The notes under the pieces were generated by a model. The model was given only the letters and a program-made list of their open reading frames with translations, did not search any database and was not told the origin of the DNA. DNA of 64,000 bases from Odontocerum albicorne (lineage: Eukaryota > Arthropoda > Insecta > Trichoptera > Odontoceridae): NCBI GenBank assembly GCA_949825065.1, contig OX463849.1:6262001-6326000 (forward strand). The letters are read 5' to 3'. Both the position numbers and the translations under genes were made by a program. Below, in pieces: positions 10,863-20,668 of the stretch. Position 1 is the stretch's first letter. Every line of letters starts with the position of its first letter.

Positions 10863-10944
10863 GATAATATAATACATTTTTTAAAATAGTCATTTAAAAG
10901 GCAAATCATATCAAAATTGTTAAGCATGTAAGATTTAATGTAAG

Positions 10945-11195
10945 GTTCCTTTAAAGGTTCCTTTAACTGTCCCGCGATTCTAGAAGCACTAAGTTTATAT
11001 GTACCTAATAAATATATCCGTGCAAGGAATCACCCTCTGTTCTACATACCACCTTACAGGACGAATATCATGGCTAAACACTCAGTCACGCGTGGTATAG
11101 AGATATTGAACCAACTGAATGACACGGTTGATATATTCTCGGTACCGTCTAGCAGTATGAGAAGAATCCTGGCTGATATTACTCCTAACGAATAA
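10945..11195 (+). pseudogene. Non-LTR retrotransposon ORF2 C-terminus (Jockey-like), fragment
   Basis: One open frame from about 10962 reads CPAILEALSLYVPNKYIRAR, then HPLFYIPPYRTNIMAKHS, then VDIFSVPSSSMRRILADITP and NE before a stop (11192-11194). The spacing of a VP..R.R stretch, an F..P..RT motif and a DIF....S..RR..L end is characteristic of the last part of Jockey-type ORF2. No catalytic residues are present. It sits in the glutamine synthetase intron in sense orientation. Confidence 0.72.
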
Positions 11196-11313
11196 GCTAA
11201 CGCTAGAAGCAGACGCTCTTTGTGTAACAGGAGAAATCCGTGCAAAGTGGATAGAAAAAAAAAAATAATATCAGTAGAATATTTTTAATATATACTTAAA
11301 TTTTTTTTTTCAG

Positions 11314-11462
11314 GTGTAGCAAACCGAGGATGCAGTATAAGAATTCCTCGAAACGTTTCCGAGCAGAAGAAGGGCTACTTGGAGGATAGAAGACCGTCAT
11401 CAAACTGTGATCCTTATGCAGTTGTAGAAGCTATACTTAGAACTATCTGTTTAAATGAATAG
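11314..11462 (+). CDS. Glutamine synthetase, last exon
   Basis: Terminal coding exon with AG acceptor at 11312-11313 after a T-run, 2 bases completing the Gly codon, then 48 codons and TAG (11460-11462). It reads [20 protein letters not shown], then [20 protein letters not shown] and LRTICLNE. By alignment with human GS the Arg residues of NRG, SIR and EDRR match R319, R324 and R340/R341, and the Glu of YLEDRR matches the metal-binding E338. Cys replaces the usual small residue in NRGxS. The protein ends at LNE, without the short tail of vertebrate enzymes, which is usual for insect forms. No frameshift or stop occurs, so the 3' end looks functional. Confidence 0.95.
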
Positions 11463-12325
11463 ACGAATTTTTTTCCATTTTCACAGCAGCTAGAAAGAAT
11501 ATTATGTATTTTGGAGGCTGAACTTCAACACACAGCCTTCAAAAAATGTTTGGTAAATTAAATTAAACATTTTCGTTTTTTTTTTCAATAAGGTACACTA
11601 TTATTTGGTTGAATATTGAAAAGTATTCCCTTAAAAACTTGGATTTTTTTTCTTGTCATTGAAAATCCATTTTTTGTATTTCTCTTAAGGACCTGTTCTA
11701 TGTTATCATCAGGACTATCTCTCTAGAGATGTGACTTGCAGCTATCCTTTCACCTTTTTTTGACGGCTTCCTGGGGGACAACTACCAGGGGATATTTCGT
11801 GTATTGACATGACTTAAAACAAATCGGTTTTACGTGACCTACCTATTTAAATTATACATGGTACATAAATAAAACAAATGAAATCGAAGAATTATTTTTT
11901 GAAAAATTAATTTTGTTTTCAAACAAAGCGTAAATGGATGCAGCTTTAAGTATTTTTTTAAGGTTAAAGTTATTAGCCATTTTAGATTAAAAACATACAA
12001 ATTTGTAAAGAATGTTTGTAAAATGCTCTTTTATAAAATACCTAATTGATATATTAAATTATCTTCAGCTTCAATATCTCCTTTGGGCTCTTCGCATCCA
12101 CTCTATTTGTGCATTGTCCCTCATATAATCTCTTCAATGTCCTTTGTACCACTGAATAGTGAATTTAAGTCCCCATCGAAGCAGGCTTTTTGTTCAATGG
12201 TTCTCTACCCTTATAGACACAAACTCCTTTTCAGTATTGTATTTTTTGAATCATTGTGATGGGACACCACCTACTGTGGGGCGTATATAGTTCTCTTAAT
12301 CATCTACCCACCCACTTCTGTTGAT
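11463..12325 (+). other. Probable glutamine synthetase 3' UTR and flank
   Basis: AT-rich sequence after the stop codon. A canonical AATAAA (11868-11873) about 405 bases downstream is a candidate polyadenylation signal. No repeat or second gene was recognised up to 12325. Confidence 0.5.
11868..11873 (+). promoter_or_regulatory. Candidate polyadenylation signal AATAAA
   Basis: First exact AATAAA I find after the glutamine synthetase stop codon. Such hexamers are frequent by chance in this AT-rich DNA, so the assignment is tentative. Confidence 0.4.
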
Positions 12326-12329
12326 TAAA

Positions 12330-12510
12330 AGAAAACCTTTTCAGATGTAGGTTTGGTGCTGAGGATCCACCACTTTACATGTGTGGCGACATTGAATCAA
12401 TGTCACACCTGATGGATTATACAATGTCCCTGCAGAAGAGAAACCCTAATGCAATCAATCACAGTTGGAACTTTCAGGTTGATAAGATATAAATCTGGTA
12501 TTGTGAAAAC
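12330..12510 (+). pseudogene. Possible non-LTR retrotransposon 3' domain fragment
   Basis: One frame reads FRCRFGAEDPPLYMCGDIES then MSHLMDYTMSLQKRN and stops. The CxCG..ET/ESM.HL pattern resembles the zinc-finger-like end of reverse transcriptase or RNase H ORFs in non-LTR elements. The piece is short, so the call is weak. Confidence 0.45.
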
Positions 12511-12552
12511 GATAAGAATGAAATTTGAATCATAAACTGGGCTTGCGTTCTT

Positions 12553-13023
12553 CTTCTTCTTCAGCCGTTCTGGATCCATTCCTGGATATAAGCCTCCCCT
12601 TCGGTCTTCCACAACTCCCTATCTCGGGCACTCTGCATCCACTTAACCCCTGCGGCCCGTCTTATATCGTCCGACCATCTAGCCTGTGGTCTGGGGAGTC
12701 TGGGTATGGGGATACCTCTCTTGCCCGTTCTAGGCTGCCATTCCAGGACCTTTTTCGTCCATCGAGAGTCAGAGCATCTGGCAATATGTCTTGCCCAGCT
12801 CCATTTTAAGGCAGCTGCTCTCTTAACTATGTCTGTGACTTTGGTTCTCTCTCTTATCCATTTGTTGGTCTTTCTATCTCGCTGTCAAACTCCCAGCATC
12901 CTCATCTCCATGGCTATCTGTGTCACTAGTAGTTTTTGCGTTATTCGCTTTGTTAGGACAGAGGTTTCGATTCCATATGCGAGGATCGGTAAGATGCATG
13001 AATCAAAGACTCTCTTTTTCAAA
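12553..13023 (-). pseudogene. RTE-type retrotransposon ORF C-terminus
   Basis: The minus strand reads KKRVFDSCILPILAYGIETS, then MEMRMLGV followed by a stop codon and QRDRKTNKWIRERTKVTDIV. After that come KWSWARHIARCSDSRWTKKV, LEWQPRTGKRG, RWSDDIRRAAGVKWMQSARD, RELWKTEGEAYIQEWIQNG and a stop. The 3' end runs into GAAGAAGAAG. This is the region downstream of the reverse transcriptase palm in RTE elements. One internal stop and 5' truncation make it inactive. Confidence 0.9.
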
Positions 13024-13029
13024 TGATTG

Positions 13030-13740
13030 GGTTGCGTTACTTAATCCCAATAAACTTTAAAATAAAAAAAAAACAATACATATTCTTTCTTTTCTGCTTT
13101 GGATACTGCCTTACATTATTTTTGTATGTTAAATATTATTCATAGATATAGATTTATTATTAAAACATTAAAACAAACTGAGGAAGAAATGAACATTGTT
13201 AAGTAATTAAATGCATAATTTAGAAGACAAAAAAAATGTAAACAAAATAAATATATTTTAAATACTTATTTTAAGTTAAGTTGAATTCTGTTTATTTTTG
13301 TTAAGTAAATTAGTATTAATTTAAACAGAAAATTCATTGGCTAAATAATAAAATGTCGTATTACATATACTTAAAAAATATATACTAATAAAATATGTAA
13401 GTAAATCATATTTTTGGATTTTTATAATGCATATCACGAGCATATGCACGCATTTCTGTTTAAAGTACCTGTTAATGAAAAAAAATTAAAAAAAGTTTTT
13501 TTTTTAATGAATGTTTTTATTTTGTTCCCGTTAATAATGGCAGGATGGATAAAAATTTCACAGGTTGTTGTTTAAGTAGTAACAAATCAGGGGACAAGAA
13601 TTCGAACTTCTTCATATACTGTAACCGGTTATCCTGCCGTTGGCGATCACTCTTGATCAAATAGCTGTCTTCGATGGCACGAAACGGTTTCTCAACTGTC
13701 GTGATGCCTGTCCATCCGGGAATGTTGAGTAACCAAGACA
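13030..13740. other. No supported gene
   Basis: AT-rich sequence with homopolymer runs. The stretch at 13560-13740 is less AT-rich and includes a 69-codon minus frame that I cannot identify. Confidence 0.45.
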
Positions 13741-13741
13741 G

Positions 13742-14240
13742 ACGCCTGCTAAGGATAAGAATACGTTGAAATGGTTTGAACTCGAATAACGAACGAATAA
13801 AAAAAGAATAACGAAACAGATATACAATGCATATATAAGTTGTAGGCGTATGAGAGTAACAACCAAGAAAAGTATGGTTGGATCAAGTGAATGATATTTT
13901 AAAAGAAGGAAAAGTAGAAAGTTGGAGAAATTGTAGAGCTTGTATGAGAAGGTGTACGGATGTGGAAGATGCTCAGGATGTGTGTGGAGTAAGGAAAGTA
14001 TAGCGCATTGTAATGTGTTATATCAAACATTGTTTATTCCACTTTTTTGTAACGGTATAACCCTACCGGTTTCAAGGCTTTCACTTCGTCTTCAGGGGAG
14101 CACAAACAAGACTTTTTTGTGCTCCCCTGAAGATGAGGTGAAAGCCTTGAAAGAAGATGATTAACTATAAATAATATAAAAGTATAGCGCTCTGTTCTCG
14201 GTCTACCCCTGCAGGGGAATGACGTGACGTTATGTATGTA
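13742..14240 (+). mobile_element. RTE-B 3' part, interrupted by a PLE dimer
   Basis: It reads KVWLDQVNDILKEGKVESWR then NCRACMRRCTDVEDAQDVCG before the break at 14006. After 14190 it resumes with ctctgttctcggtctacccc and the family tail (ggaatgacgtgacgttatgt). The target duplication aaagtatagcgc marks the insertion. Confidence 0.85.
14007..14178. mobile_element. Penelope-like element, inverted dimer (copy b)
   Basis: A minus-strand PLE 3' end (14007-14112, short terminus) is followed head-to-head by a + copy (gtgctcccctgaagatgagg). The + copy jumps after gccttga to the long-terminus tail (ttaactataaataatat), so its middle is deleted. A perfect 12-bp duplication aaagtatagcgc flanks it at 13995-14006 and 14179-14190. 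Confidence 0.9.
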
Positions 14241-14501
14241 ATATAAATTTTAGGGAGGGATATTTTTCTCATCTAAATACTCGTATATTACAAAGATACG
14301 GAATCTTTGGCCTGTTGATGGTATTTTAGAACATTGTTTTACACCTGCTCGGTATTTGAGATACGATGATATCAATAAATTCTGATCGTTCTTCGATGAA
14401 TCCACATAACGAATGCTTGAAGCTTATTTAGCATAATGATCTTCATGGTCCATGTTTTATCTCCATAAAGTATTGTAGAATATATCATATAGATATCTTA
14501 A

Positions 14502-15685
14502 CACGTCCTGTCCTGTGATTTGTAACTAATACACATTGCTTCTAAAAACTTTGTAAATATAATAAATACTGGGTTCAAATTTTAGGTATTCCTCCGTAAT
14601 ACATTTACGCATTGAAAAAAAAATAATATTAATAATAATTAGCACTTATCGGCCACACCAGAGATATTTTTTGAAAATCGGGAATAAATTCACCAATGCA
14701 ATCAAACGTGTACCAGTGTGTGACGTAGATATATTCATTCTAAAAAACCTATTCACGTCTCACTCTCAGTCTACTTCGGTATATGGGAACGCAAAAAATA
14801 GAATCTCAGCTCGCTCGCTCAGTAGCGGGTTTTCGTTCGAGGTGGTCGCTTCGCCCGTTTCGTGAACATCGTCCGATGTTTTTTTTTCGTGTTTTAAGTA
14901 ATAAAATTTCAATTATTATCACTTTTGACTTCAAATTTCATTAATTTAAGCGATTGGCTATGAATATTCTTATTTAACCTTTCCTTCCCTGTGTTGGGTA
15001 TCTTCTACACATTGCTTCTAATAACCATCAATATCTCTATAAATATAATAAATACACGGTTAAGATTTTAGGTATTCCTCCATAATATATTTACGCATTG
15101 ATTTAAAAAATAATATTAATAATAATCAGAATTTATCGACTACATCGAGGTGTTTTGTAAAGATCGAAAACAAATTCGCATTTAAACGCGGCGAACGCCT
15201 CGTCTTGACGATAGGTGAATAGTATGCGGGAAGCGAAACTATATTCGCATCTCACTCTTGCATACTAGACTGAATTGCGAGGAGCTGAACTGTCTCAACG
15301 TCGCCAGGAAAGGCGTATGTGCCGGGGTATGCGACTGATGTTCCGCGCCACTAGTTGTCTCTAGGCTCGCAAATAGGTTAGACGTACGCCCGTTCCGTGA
15401 GCGTTTTTTAATGTTTTCAGATGGTTTTTTTATGTTTACAGCAAAAAAATCTCATCTATTATAATTTTTAACTTCAATTATAATTAATTAAGGGGATTAT
15501 CTATGAATGTTCTTATTTTTCCGATTTAAAATCGCTAATTTTTTATTGCGTACTCACTACCCAACACCGTAACACGCGTATTATTTTTATCACCGTAAGG
15601 GAAGGGTTAAATTGCTCATTTTTACATGTGTGTTGAATACACAGCGCCGGAACGGGCGGATTTTTTTAGCACAGGAAAGGAAAGG
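14502..15685 (-). mobile_element. piggyBac-type MITE, subfamily A, split by a second element
   Basis: The left end follows TTAA (14498-14501) and reads cacgtcctgtcctgtg. The body matches the reverse complement of the element at 21454-22038 (acacattgcttctaaaaac near one end, gcggatttttttagcacagg near the other). The right end reads gcacaggaaaggaaagg followed by ttcc, a mutated TTAA. A subfamily B element is inserted at an internal TTAA. No transposase is present. Confidence 0.82.
14978..15606 (-). mobile_element. piggyBac-type MITE, subfamily B, nested
   Basis: 629 bp between TTAA at 14974-14977 and TTAA at 15607-15610. Ends are cctttccttccctgtgttgg and caccgtaagggaaggg. It is the reverse orientation of the copy at 42641-43266. 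TTAA duplication and C-rich/G-rich ends are piggyBac features. The interior has a GC-rich core and no ORF. Confidence 0.9.
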
Positions 15686-15889
15686 TTCCCAAAGTTTAAG
15701 AATCTTTAATTATTGCAAAAAAACTGATTTAATCTCGAGACATCCTGCACCCGTCATTTTAATTCGATACATTACTTCTCTATCTGGGTCATTATCAAAA
15801 GTAATTAGACTTTCTTGATATTTGAAACTGTTGGAGCCAATAGTCGTGAACCGATTCAAAGGTAGCATGTTTCATGCAATTAATTATCC

Positions 15890-16085
15890 ATTACTCTTCA
15901 ATATATCCAAACCAATGACGTGGACATGTTGATGAACATGGAAATGAGACAGTATTGCCCATGACCCCAGTATTCGAGCCTTTAGGTGAAGAACCACTGG
16001 AGAATGCAAGTAACTTACATTTCACCGTCATACGTGATGAAAATACTACCGCATGTGAATAGGTAACACTACTCGTACACGTCTA
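15890..16085 (+). repeat. rep-D interspersed repeat
   Basis: Shares tattgccc...tattcgagcctttagg, ccgtcatacgtgatgaaaat and actaccgcatgtgaat with 36590-36790, and its end with 2095-2190. No coding capacity was recognised. Confidence 0.7.
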
Positions 16086-16149
16086 GCGAGTGTTAAGAAT
16101 TGTTACCAGACGAACTATTATATTTTACGAGACGAGTACACATTTTCAT

Positions 16150-16240
16150 TTTTTTTTGTACCATCGGGTATCGAACCCGAAACCATCGAGTGGAAGCCAT
16201 GCGTCTTATTTACTAGGTCACGAATATCGTCAAGAATAGC
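16150..16240 (-). mobile_element. tRNA-derived SINE head, minus strand
   Basis: The stretch gggtatcgaacccgaaacca is a reverse B box. It is followed by the spacer gtggaagccatgcgtcttat and a reverse A box (ttactaggtcacg). The body and tail are missing. Confidence 0.65.
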
Positions 16241-16244
16241 TGGT

Positions 16245-16660
16245 GTATAATTCAGTGGATAAATGTCATCGGGAAAAGTAGATTCACATGGCTGAAAGGT
16301 GTTTGGATTCCCGTTTAAGCATAAAAAAAACCGACAGAATAGACTGAAAATTATACTTGTCTGCGAAAAAGAAATCAAGCAAAAGTTATGATAAATACAA
16401 GCATATATAAGAAAACGATAGGACAGAGTGCCAAATTTTCCTCTTATGATTGATTTTTTTCACTTATTCTTCATTTATACACCTAATAGAGGAAAGTTTC
16501 CATAGTAACTTGCCCTGCTACCATTTTTCAGGACCTGAAAGATGAAACCTTACTGCAGGTTTAGTCGTTTGACTTTCTTGGGAAAAAGTAGCATCCACTA
16601 CCTGTTGTAAGGGTTGAACCAGAAAAATCTACGTTCCTTTTCTAACAACTGAAAACATAA
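16245..16660. other. No supported gene
   Basis: AT-rich sequence. The 86-codon minus frame that spans the SINE head has no recognisable domain. Confidence 0.4.
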
Positions 16661-16664
16661 TATA

Positions 16665-16860
16665 TGACAACCTCCATGGCCTCGTTGGTAAGACGCCTGT
16701 CTTCCAATTTGGGGGCTGGATTCTCGCTGGAACCCAGATATTTTTTAAAAGGATTCCAATCTGGTTTTCATTTAAAGTATCTTTAACATATTCCTGGTTG
16801 GTTGAAAGAGATTGTCACATATCAATAATCTCACCAGGTTGAACTGTTTGCCACTAAAGA
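16665..16860 (+). mobile_element. tRNA-derived SINE, near full length
   Basis: The A box is in ccatggcctcgttggtaaga. The spacer cgcctgtcttccaa is followed by the B-box region ggattctcgctggaacccag. The body is tctggttttcatttaaagta, then tcctggttggttgaaagaga, and the tail is caccaggttgaactgt. It is one of the best-preserved copies. Confidence 0.88.
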
Positions 16861-16869
16861 TTAAAATTA

Positions 16870-17255
16870 TCCAATACGATACATATACATATACAAACTC
16901 CATTAATTTGCTTAATGAAGCGCTTGAAAGTATATCACAAATGTGAGTCAGGAACAGCGATTGTATGAATCTCTGCTGATGGAAGATAGACGATTGTATT
17001 TGAAAAATTGTACACGGTTGTATGAACAATCACGACTGTCAAAGTTAGTAGGGACTTGTAACGTCACAAGATAAAGCGTGTGGAAATAGGTATTAGAAAT
17101 TTGACTCATCATATAGCTTTCGCCACATAACTGAAAAATTAAGGTAAAAACTCACTGTCATATTTAATTATGTCTTTAATTATTTATTAAAAATGAAAAA
17201 AAAAACCACGAGAAAGCACCCTATTGATGTTTTCTCATAGGATAAAATAGGCTAT
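16870..17255. other. No supported gene
   Basis: AT-rich spacer between the SINE and RTE-B. Open frames here are short and unrecognised. Confidence 0.4.
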
Positions 17256-17261
17256 TACATA

Positions 17262-18400
17262 CACACATACCATCACGCCATTTCGTTTTCGGAGTAGCTA
17301 GATAAAAAAATGCGCCAGACTTTTCCTACCTTGACACATATACTCTTATAACTTCACCGATTTCTCTCATTTTCTACGTTTACATTTTCAAAATATCATT
17401 CACCTAATCCACCCATATTTATTTTCCCTGGTCTTTCTCGATCTCGCCTTCCCCTCACATTTGCACTACATACAGTGTCTTTCAAATTGAGCGGTTTTTT
17501 TCATTCTATTTTTTTTAACTTTTGAATAAAACATACATTTTGCTTTGATTTCAAAAAAACTTTTTATTCATCATTAAAATATAATGTATGACATTTAAAC
17601 ACAAAAAAACAATATCCGCCAAATGTCCACCTCTTGCAGTTCCACATATATCCACTCTTTTGTTAAAATTTTCAATGGAATTTTGGCATAAACGCGAACA
17701 ATTTCGTTCTACAGCTGAGGAATTGATTGAGGGTCATTCTTATAGATCTGGGTTTTCACGTAACCTCAGATAAAATAGTCCAACGGTGTCAGATCACATG
17801 ATCTTGGTGAGCAATTAACATCACCGTTTACGGAGATTACAATTCATAAAATAATTCAACAATTTGAAAGCGTTGTCGTATATGGAGTCGTATACTTCCA
17901 TTTTTATAAATGTCACATTACACTTCTCAAATGTCCCAAGACCCAGGCAAGTTCACGACGCCATCTATGTTTAATCCAAGAATTAATAAAACCGCTCAAT
18001 TTGAAAGAACCTTTATTAGACTTCAAATTCTAAAGGAGAAATACCTGAAGGCTGTCTTTTCTCAAAAGTAAGTGCAAATCATCCATAATATTATTTCAGA
18101 TTGAATCATTCGTGTCCAAAATGTATTGAAAGTAATTTTTAAAAAACTTTTTAAGGATTTTCCGCAGGATTCTGTCTTGAACCCGATTCTATTGAGAAAA
18201 AAAAACCGCTCAATTACAAAGACCCTTTATTTATTTTGTTTGTCTTTTTTCATTCATTAATTTTACATGTCCAAACAATACCAGAATGCTCTTTTTCATT
18301 TTACTTAATACATCAGCATTAAGTTTACATTTATTTCTAATCACTTTATACCGTTTTCTTTTATACATTGTTTTACCCCTTACTGCACGAATTTCTACAG
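17262..18400 (-). mobile_element. RTE-B, minus strand, interrupted by a Tc1/mariner-type element
   Basis: Segment 17262-17470 (catcacgccatttcgttttc, then ggtctttctcgatctcgcct and cacatttgcactacata) continues at 18225-18400 (attttgtttgtctttttt, then catgtccaaacaataccaga and tactgcacgaatttctaca). This is the RTE-B 3' half in reverse order. A TIR element splits it at a TA. Confidence 0.75.
17471..18224 (-). mobile_element. Tc1/mariner-type element, decayed
   Basis: The left terminus cagtgtctttcaaattgagc follows TA. A matching inverted terminus is present at about 17990-18013 (ccgctcaatttgaaagaacc) and a more diverged one at 18208-18226 (ccgctcaattacaaagaccc). On the minus strand near 17780 the frame reads RSCDLTPLDYF, a motif found at the C-terminal catalytic region of mariner-like DDE transposases in insects. 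The rest of the transposase is broken. Confidence 0.75.
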
Positions 18401-18404
18401 TTTA

Positions 18405-19090
18405 TATTTATTTGGTTAAATAAAATCATATTAAACTTAATGTCGTATTATGTCATGGAACGAACCATCAAATATTCTTTTAAATACCCAGTTTTAAACA
18501 TAATTCATTAGCATTTATTTGTTAACATACGGATTTATGCATTTTACTCTGCAATTGAAATTTCTTGTCCTCAAATTTGTATTTCCTTATAATAGACCAA
18601 GGCAGAATGCAAATAGATTGATGAATAGCAATTAATTACCCATCACAGGACAAACCGACACATGCATCACCAAGATGGCAGGTACACAATATCGCCCGTG
18701 TTTGCCTTCGCGAGCTAATTGTAATTTAATAATGTAGCGACGTATAGCGCGGCGTGTCTGCATGGAGCGGTATCTTACATACATATTCACTAACCACGCT
18801 TTTAATTAAATTTTAACGTAGTTATTAAAGATACTTTCTTTGTGAGGTTAAATTAAAGGTGACATTTTAGATTCATAATTAATGTTGACTTGATTAAATT
18901 TTCGTAGTCACTTTTATATTACGTAACTCGAGTTACATGGTAATTTCGAAAATGCAGAAAGTAAACTTAATAAATATTTAAAAAAACACAATCCTTACAG
19001 ATTTTTTATTTATAATTTTTATTAAACAAATAAAAAAAACATGAGTCATTAGATAGGTAGAAAAAACGCAGAAAAAAATGATGCGAAAAA
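18405..19090. other. No supported gene
   Basis: AT-rich sequence. A less AT-rich patch at 18640-18775 (tagcgcggcgtgtctgcatg) has no frame or repeat match in the window. Confidence 0.4.
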
Positions 19091-19339
19091 ACAGATAGCT
19101 CTAGAGCAGTGTCTGCCAAACTTTTTTACATCACGGCACACTGGTGAATGGGATTTGTTCCACGATACACCAAATAAAGATGCTTAAAAAAAGGAAATGT
19201 ACCTTATTAATATAAATAAAGGTAATCATAGTGTAGGTAACAAACTTTTTTAATATTTTATCAATATATATATGAACATAGGTGGCAATAAGTTTATTAG
19301 TGAGAAGGGTGTGTAGGAACCACGGTCGTCGCTGAATAT

Positions 19340-19785
19340 TGTCAACACACGCGGTCAACGACCGACGAAACGACCTTTGGATATGTCCAAAGGTCGCATA
19401 CCAAAACATTGAAATTGTTTACCCACAAATACTATTCACGATACATTCCACAATAGAAAGAGAATGCATCACGCTGTCTCACCGTTTTCGCCAACAAATT
19501 GTCTACCCACAATACTTTTTGCGATGTCTGCAATATTTCAATCGACCATTTCTGCACGCACAGAAGCGAGATACAAATATATTGCGGGCGCACTCCCGCG
19601 CCCATTCTGAAATGTATAAATACCCACTTACCGATAAATAAAGCATCATTAATTATTAAATTATTATTCATTGATTCATTCACTCTCTCTTTCCGCATTG
19701 CTAATTGACGTATTTTATTTAAATACCAAACAATCAAAATCATCGTCACGTCCCACTACAAACTTCCGCTAAAGATGCAATTGAT
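19340..19785 (+). mobile_element. LTR-like repeat (possible solo LTR), copy 1
   Basis: It begins tgtcaacacacgcggtcaac and shares at least ten blocks with 29219-29745. Examples are gatatgt.caaa.gtc.cataccag, cattccac..tagaaagagaa, ctgaaat.t.tat..atacc, cactctctct and cacgtcccacta. A tataaatacccac TATA-like box at about 19615 and aataaa at about 19637 suit an LTR promoter and polyadenylation site. No target duplication is clear, so the element class is tentative. It is inserted in the hAT element. Confidence 0.6.
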
Positions 19786-19905
19786 TTTTAGATAGAATTC
19801 TGTCAAAACGCGGCTTTAAATTAGATAAACAAACATATAACTCCTCATCTACCATCCGTAACCGCTCTCATTTTTTTTATTTTATTTTCACGAGCGCTGA
19901 AAAAC

Positions 19906-20435
19906 CAAATTCGCAAAGATACAACGATCCAAACGGCAACAGAGATTTAATTGCTGTTGTATGTTAGCCAATCGAGGTTACTGACTCCAAAGCGATATCC
20001 AAAGATACGACAATCCAAACGACCGCAGAGATTTAATTGCTGTTGTATGTTAGCCAATTGAGGATATTGACTCCAAAGCGATATCCAAAGATAGGACGAT
20101 CCAAACGGCAACAGAGATTTAATTGCTGTTGTATGTTAGCCAATCGAGGACATTGACTCCAAAGCGATATCCAAAGATATGACGATCCAAACGACCACAG
20201 AGATTTAATTGCTGTTGTACGAGTATGTTAGCCAATCGAGGACATTGACTCCAAAGCGATATCCAAAGATATGACGATCCAAACGGCAACAGAGATTTAA
20301 TTGCTGTTGTATGTTAGCCAATCAAGGATATTGACTACAAAGCGATATCCAAAGATACAACCATCAAAACGGCAACAGAGATTTAATTGGTTTTGTGGCC
20401 AATCGAGGATACTGACTCCAAAGCGATATCCAAAA
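19906..20435. repeat. 87-bp tandem repeat, about 6 copies, inside the hAT
   Basis: The phrase aaagcgatatccaaa recurs at about 87-bp spacing (19988, 20075, 20162, 20253, 20341 and 20426), with aacagagatttaattgctgt between. Read on the minus strand the unit encodes WISLWSQYPRLA, which is the same as the end of the adjoining hAT transposase frame. The array therefore arose by duplication of transposase-coding sequence. Confidence 0.9.
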
Positions 20436-20668
20436 TGCTGACAACTCTAGCTCAGAAAATGAGGCTTTGTGCACTGGGTCGTTTTTTAGATGTATTAGAA
20501 TTTCCTCCTCTGTTAGTGTCAGGTGTGTACCGTTGAATCTTGCGAATGGATTGATGACCCACTGGTACATTTGATAATCAAGTGATGGAAAATATTTGGA
20601 AAATGATGCAGAAAAGAGCTCTTTAAAGGAAAATTTAAATGAATAAACATCACATAAAATTAACAGTT
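20364..20668 (-). pseudogene. hAT transposase C-terminal remnant
   Basis: The minus-strand frame, open from about 20668, reads CDVYSFKFSFKELFSASFSK, YFPSLDYQMYQWVINPFARF, NGTHLTLTEEEILIHLKNDP, VHKASFSELELSAFWISLWS and QYPRLATKPIKSLLPF before a stop. The LT.EEE.L..L.ND...K..FSE..L..FWIS....YP.L..KA...LLPF pattern is the conserved end of hAT transposases of the ZBED5/SCAND3-like group. The catalytic core upstream is missing, and the typical continuation (STTYLCE...) is replaced by the tandem array. It is not functional. Confidence 0.85.

Larger units (their letters stand above)
9855..11313 (+). other. Glutamine synthetase intron with SINEs and a LINE fragment
   Basis: Intron of 1459 bp between phase-compatible exons, with GTAAAT at the 5' end and a T-run plus CAG at the 3' end. 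It contains nested SINEs (10516-10862) and a non-LTR ORF2 fragment (10945-11195). The first 650 bases hold nothing I recognise. Confidence 0.88.

Noticed and set aside
12525..13026. Two overlapping + frames of 94 and 106 codons
   Set aside because: They are antisense shadows of a clear minus-strand RTE ORF (WARHIARCSDSRWTKKV, RWSDDIRRAAG).
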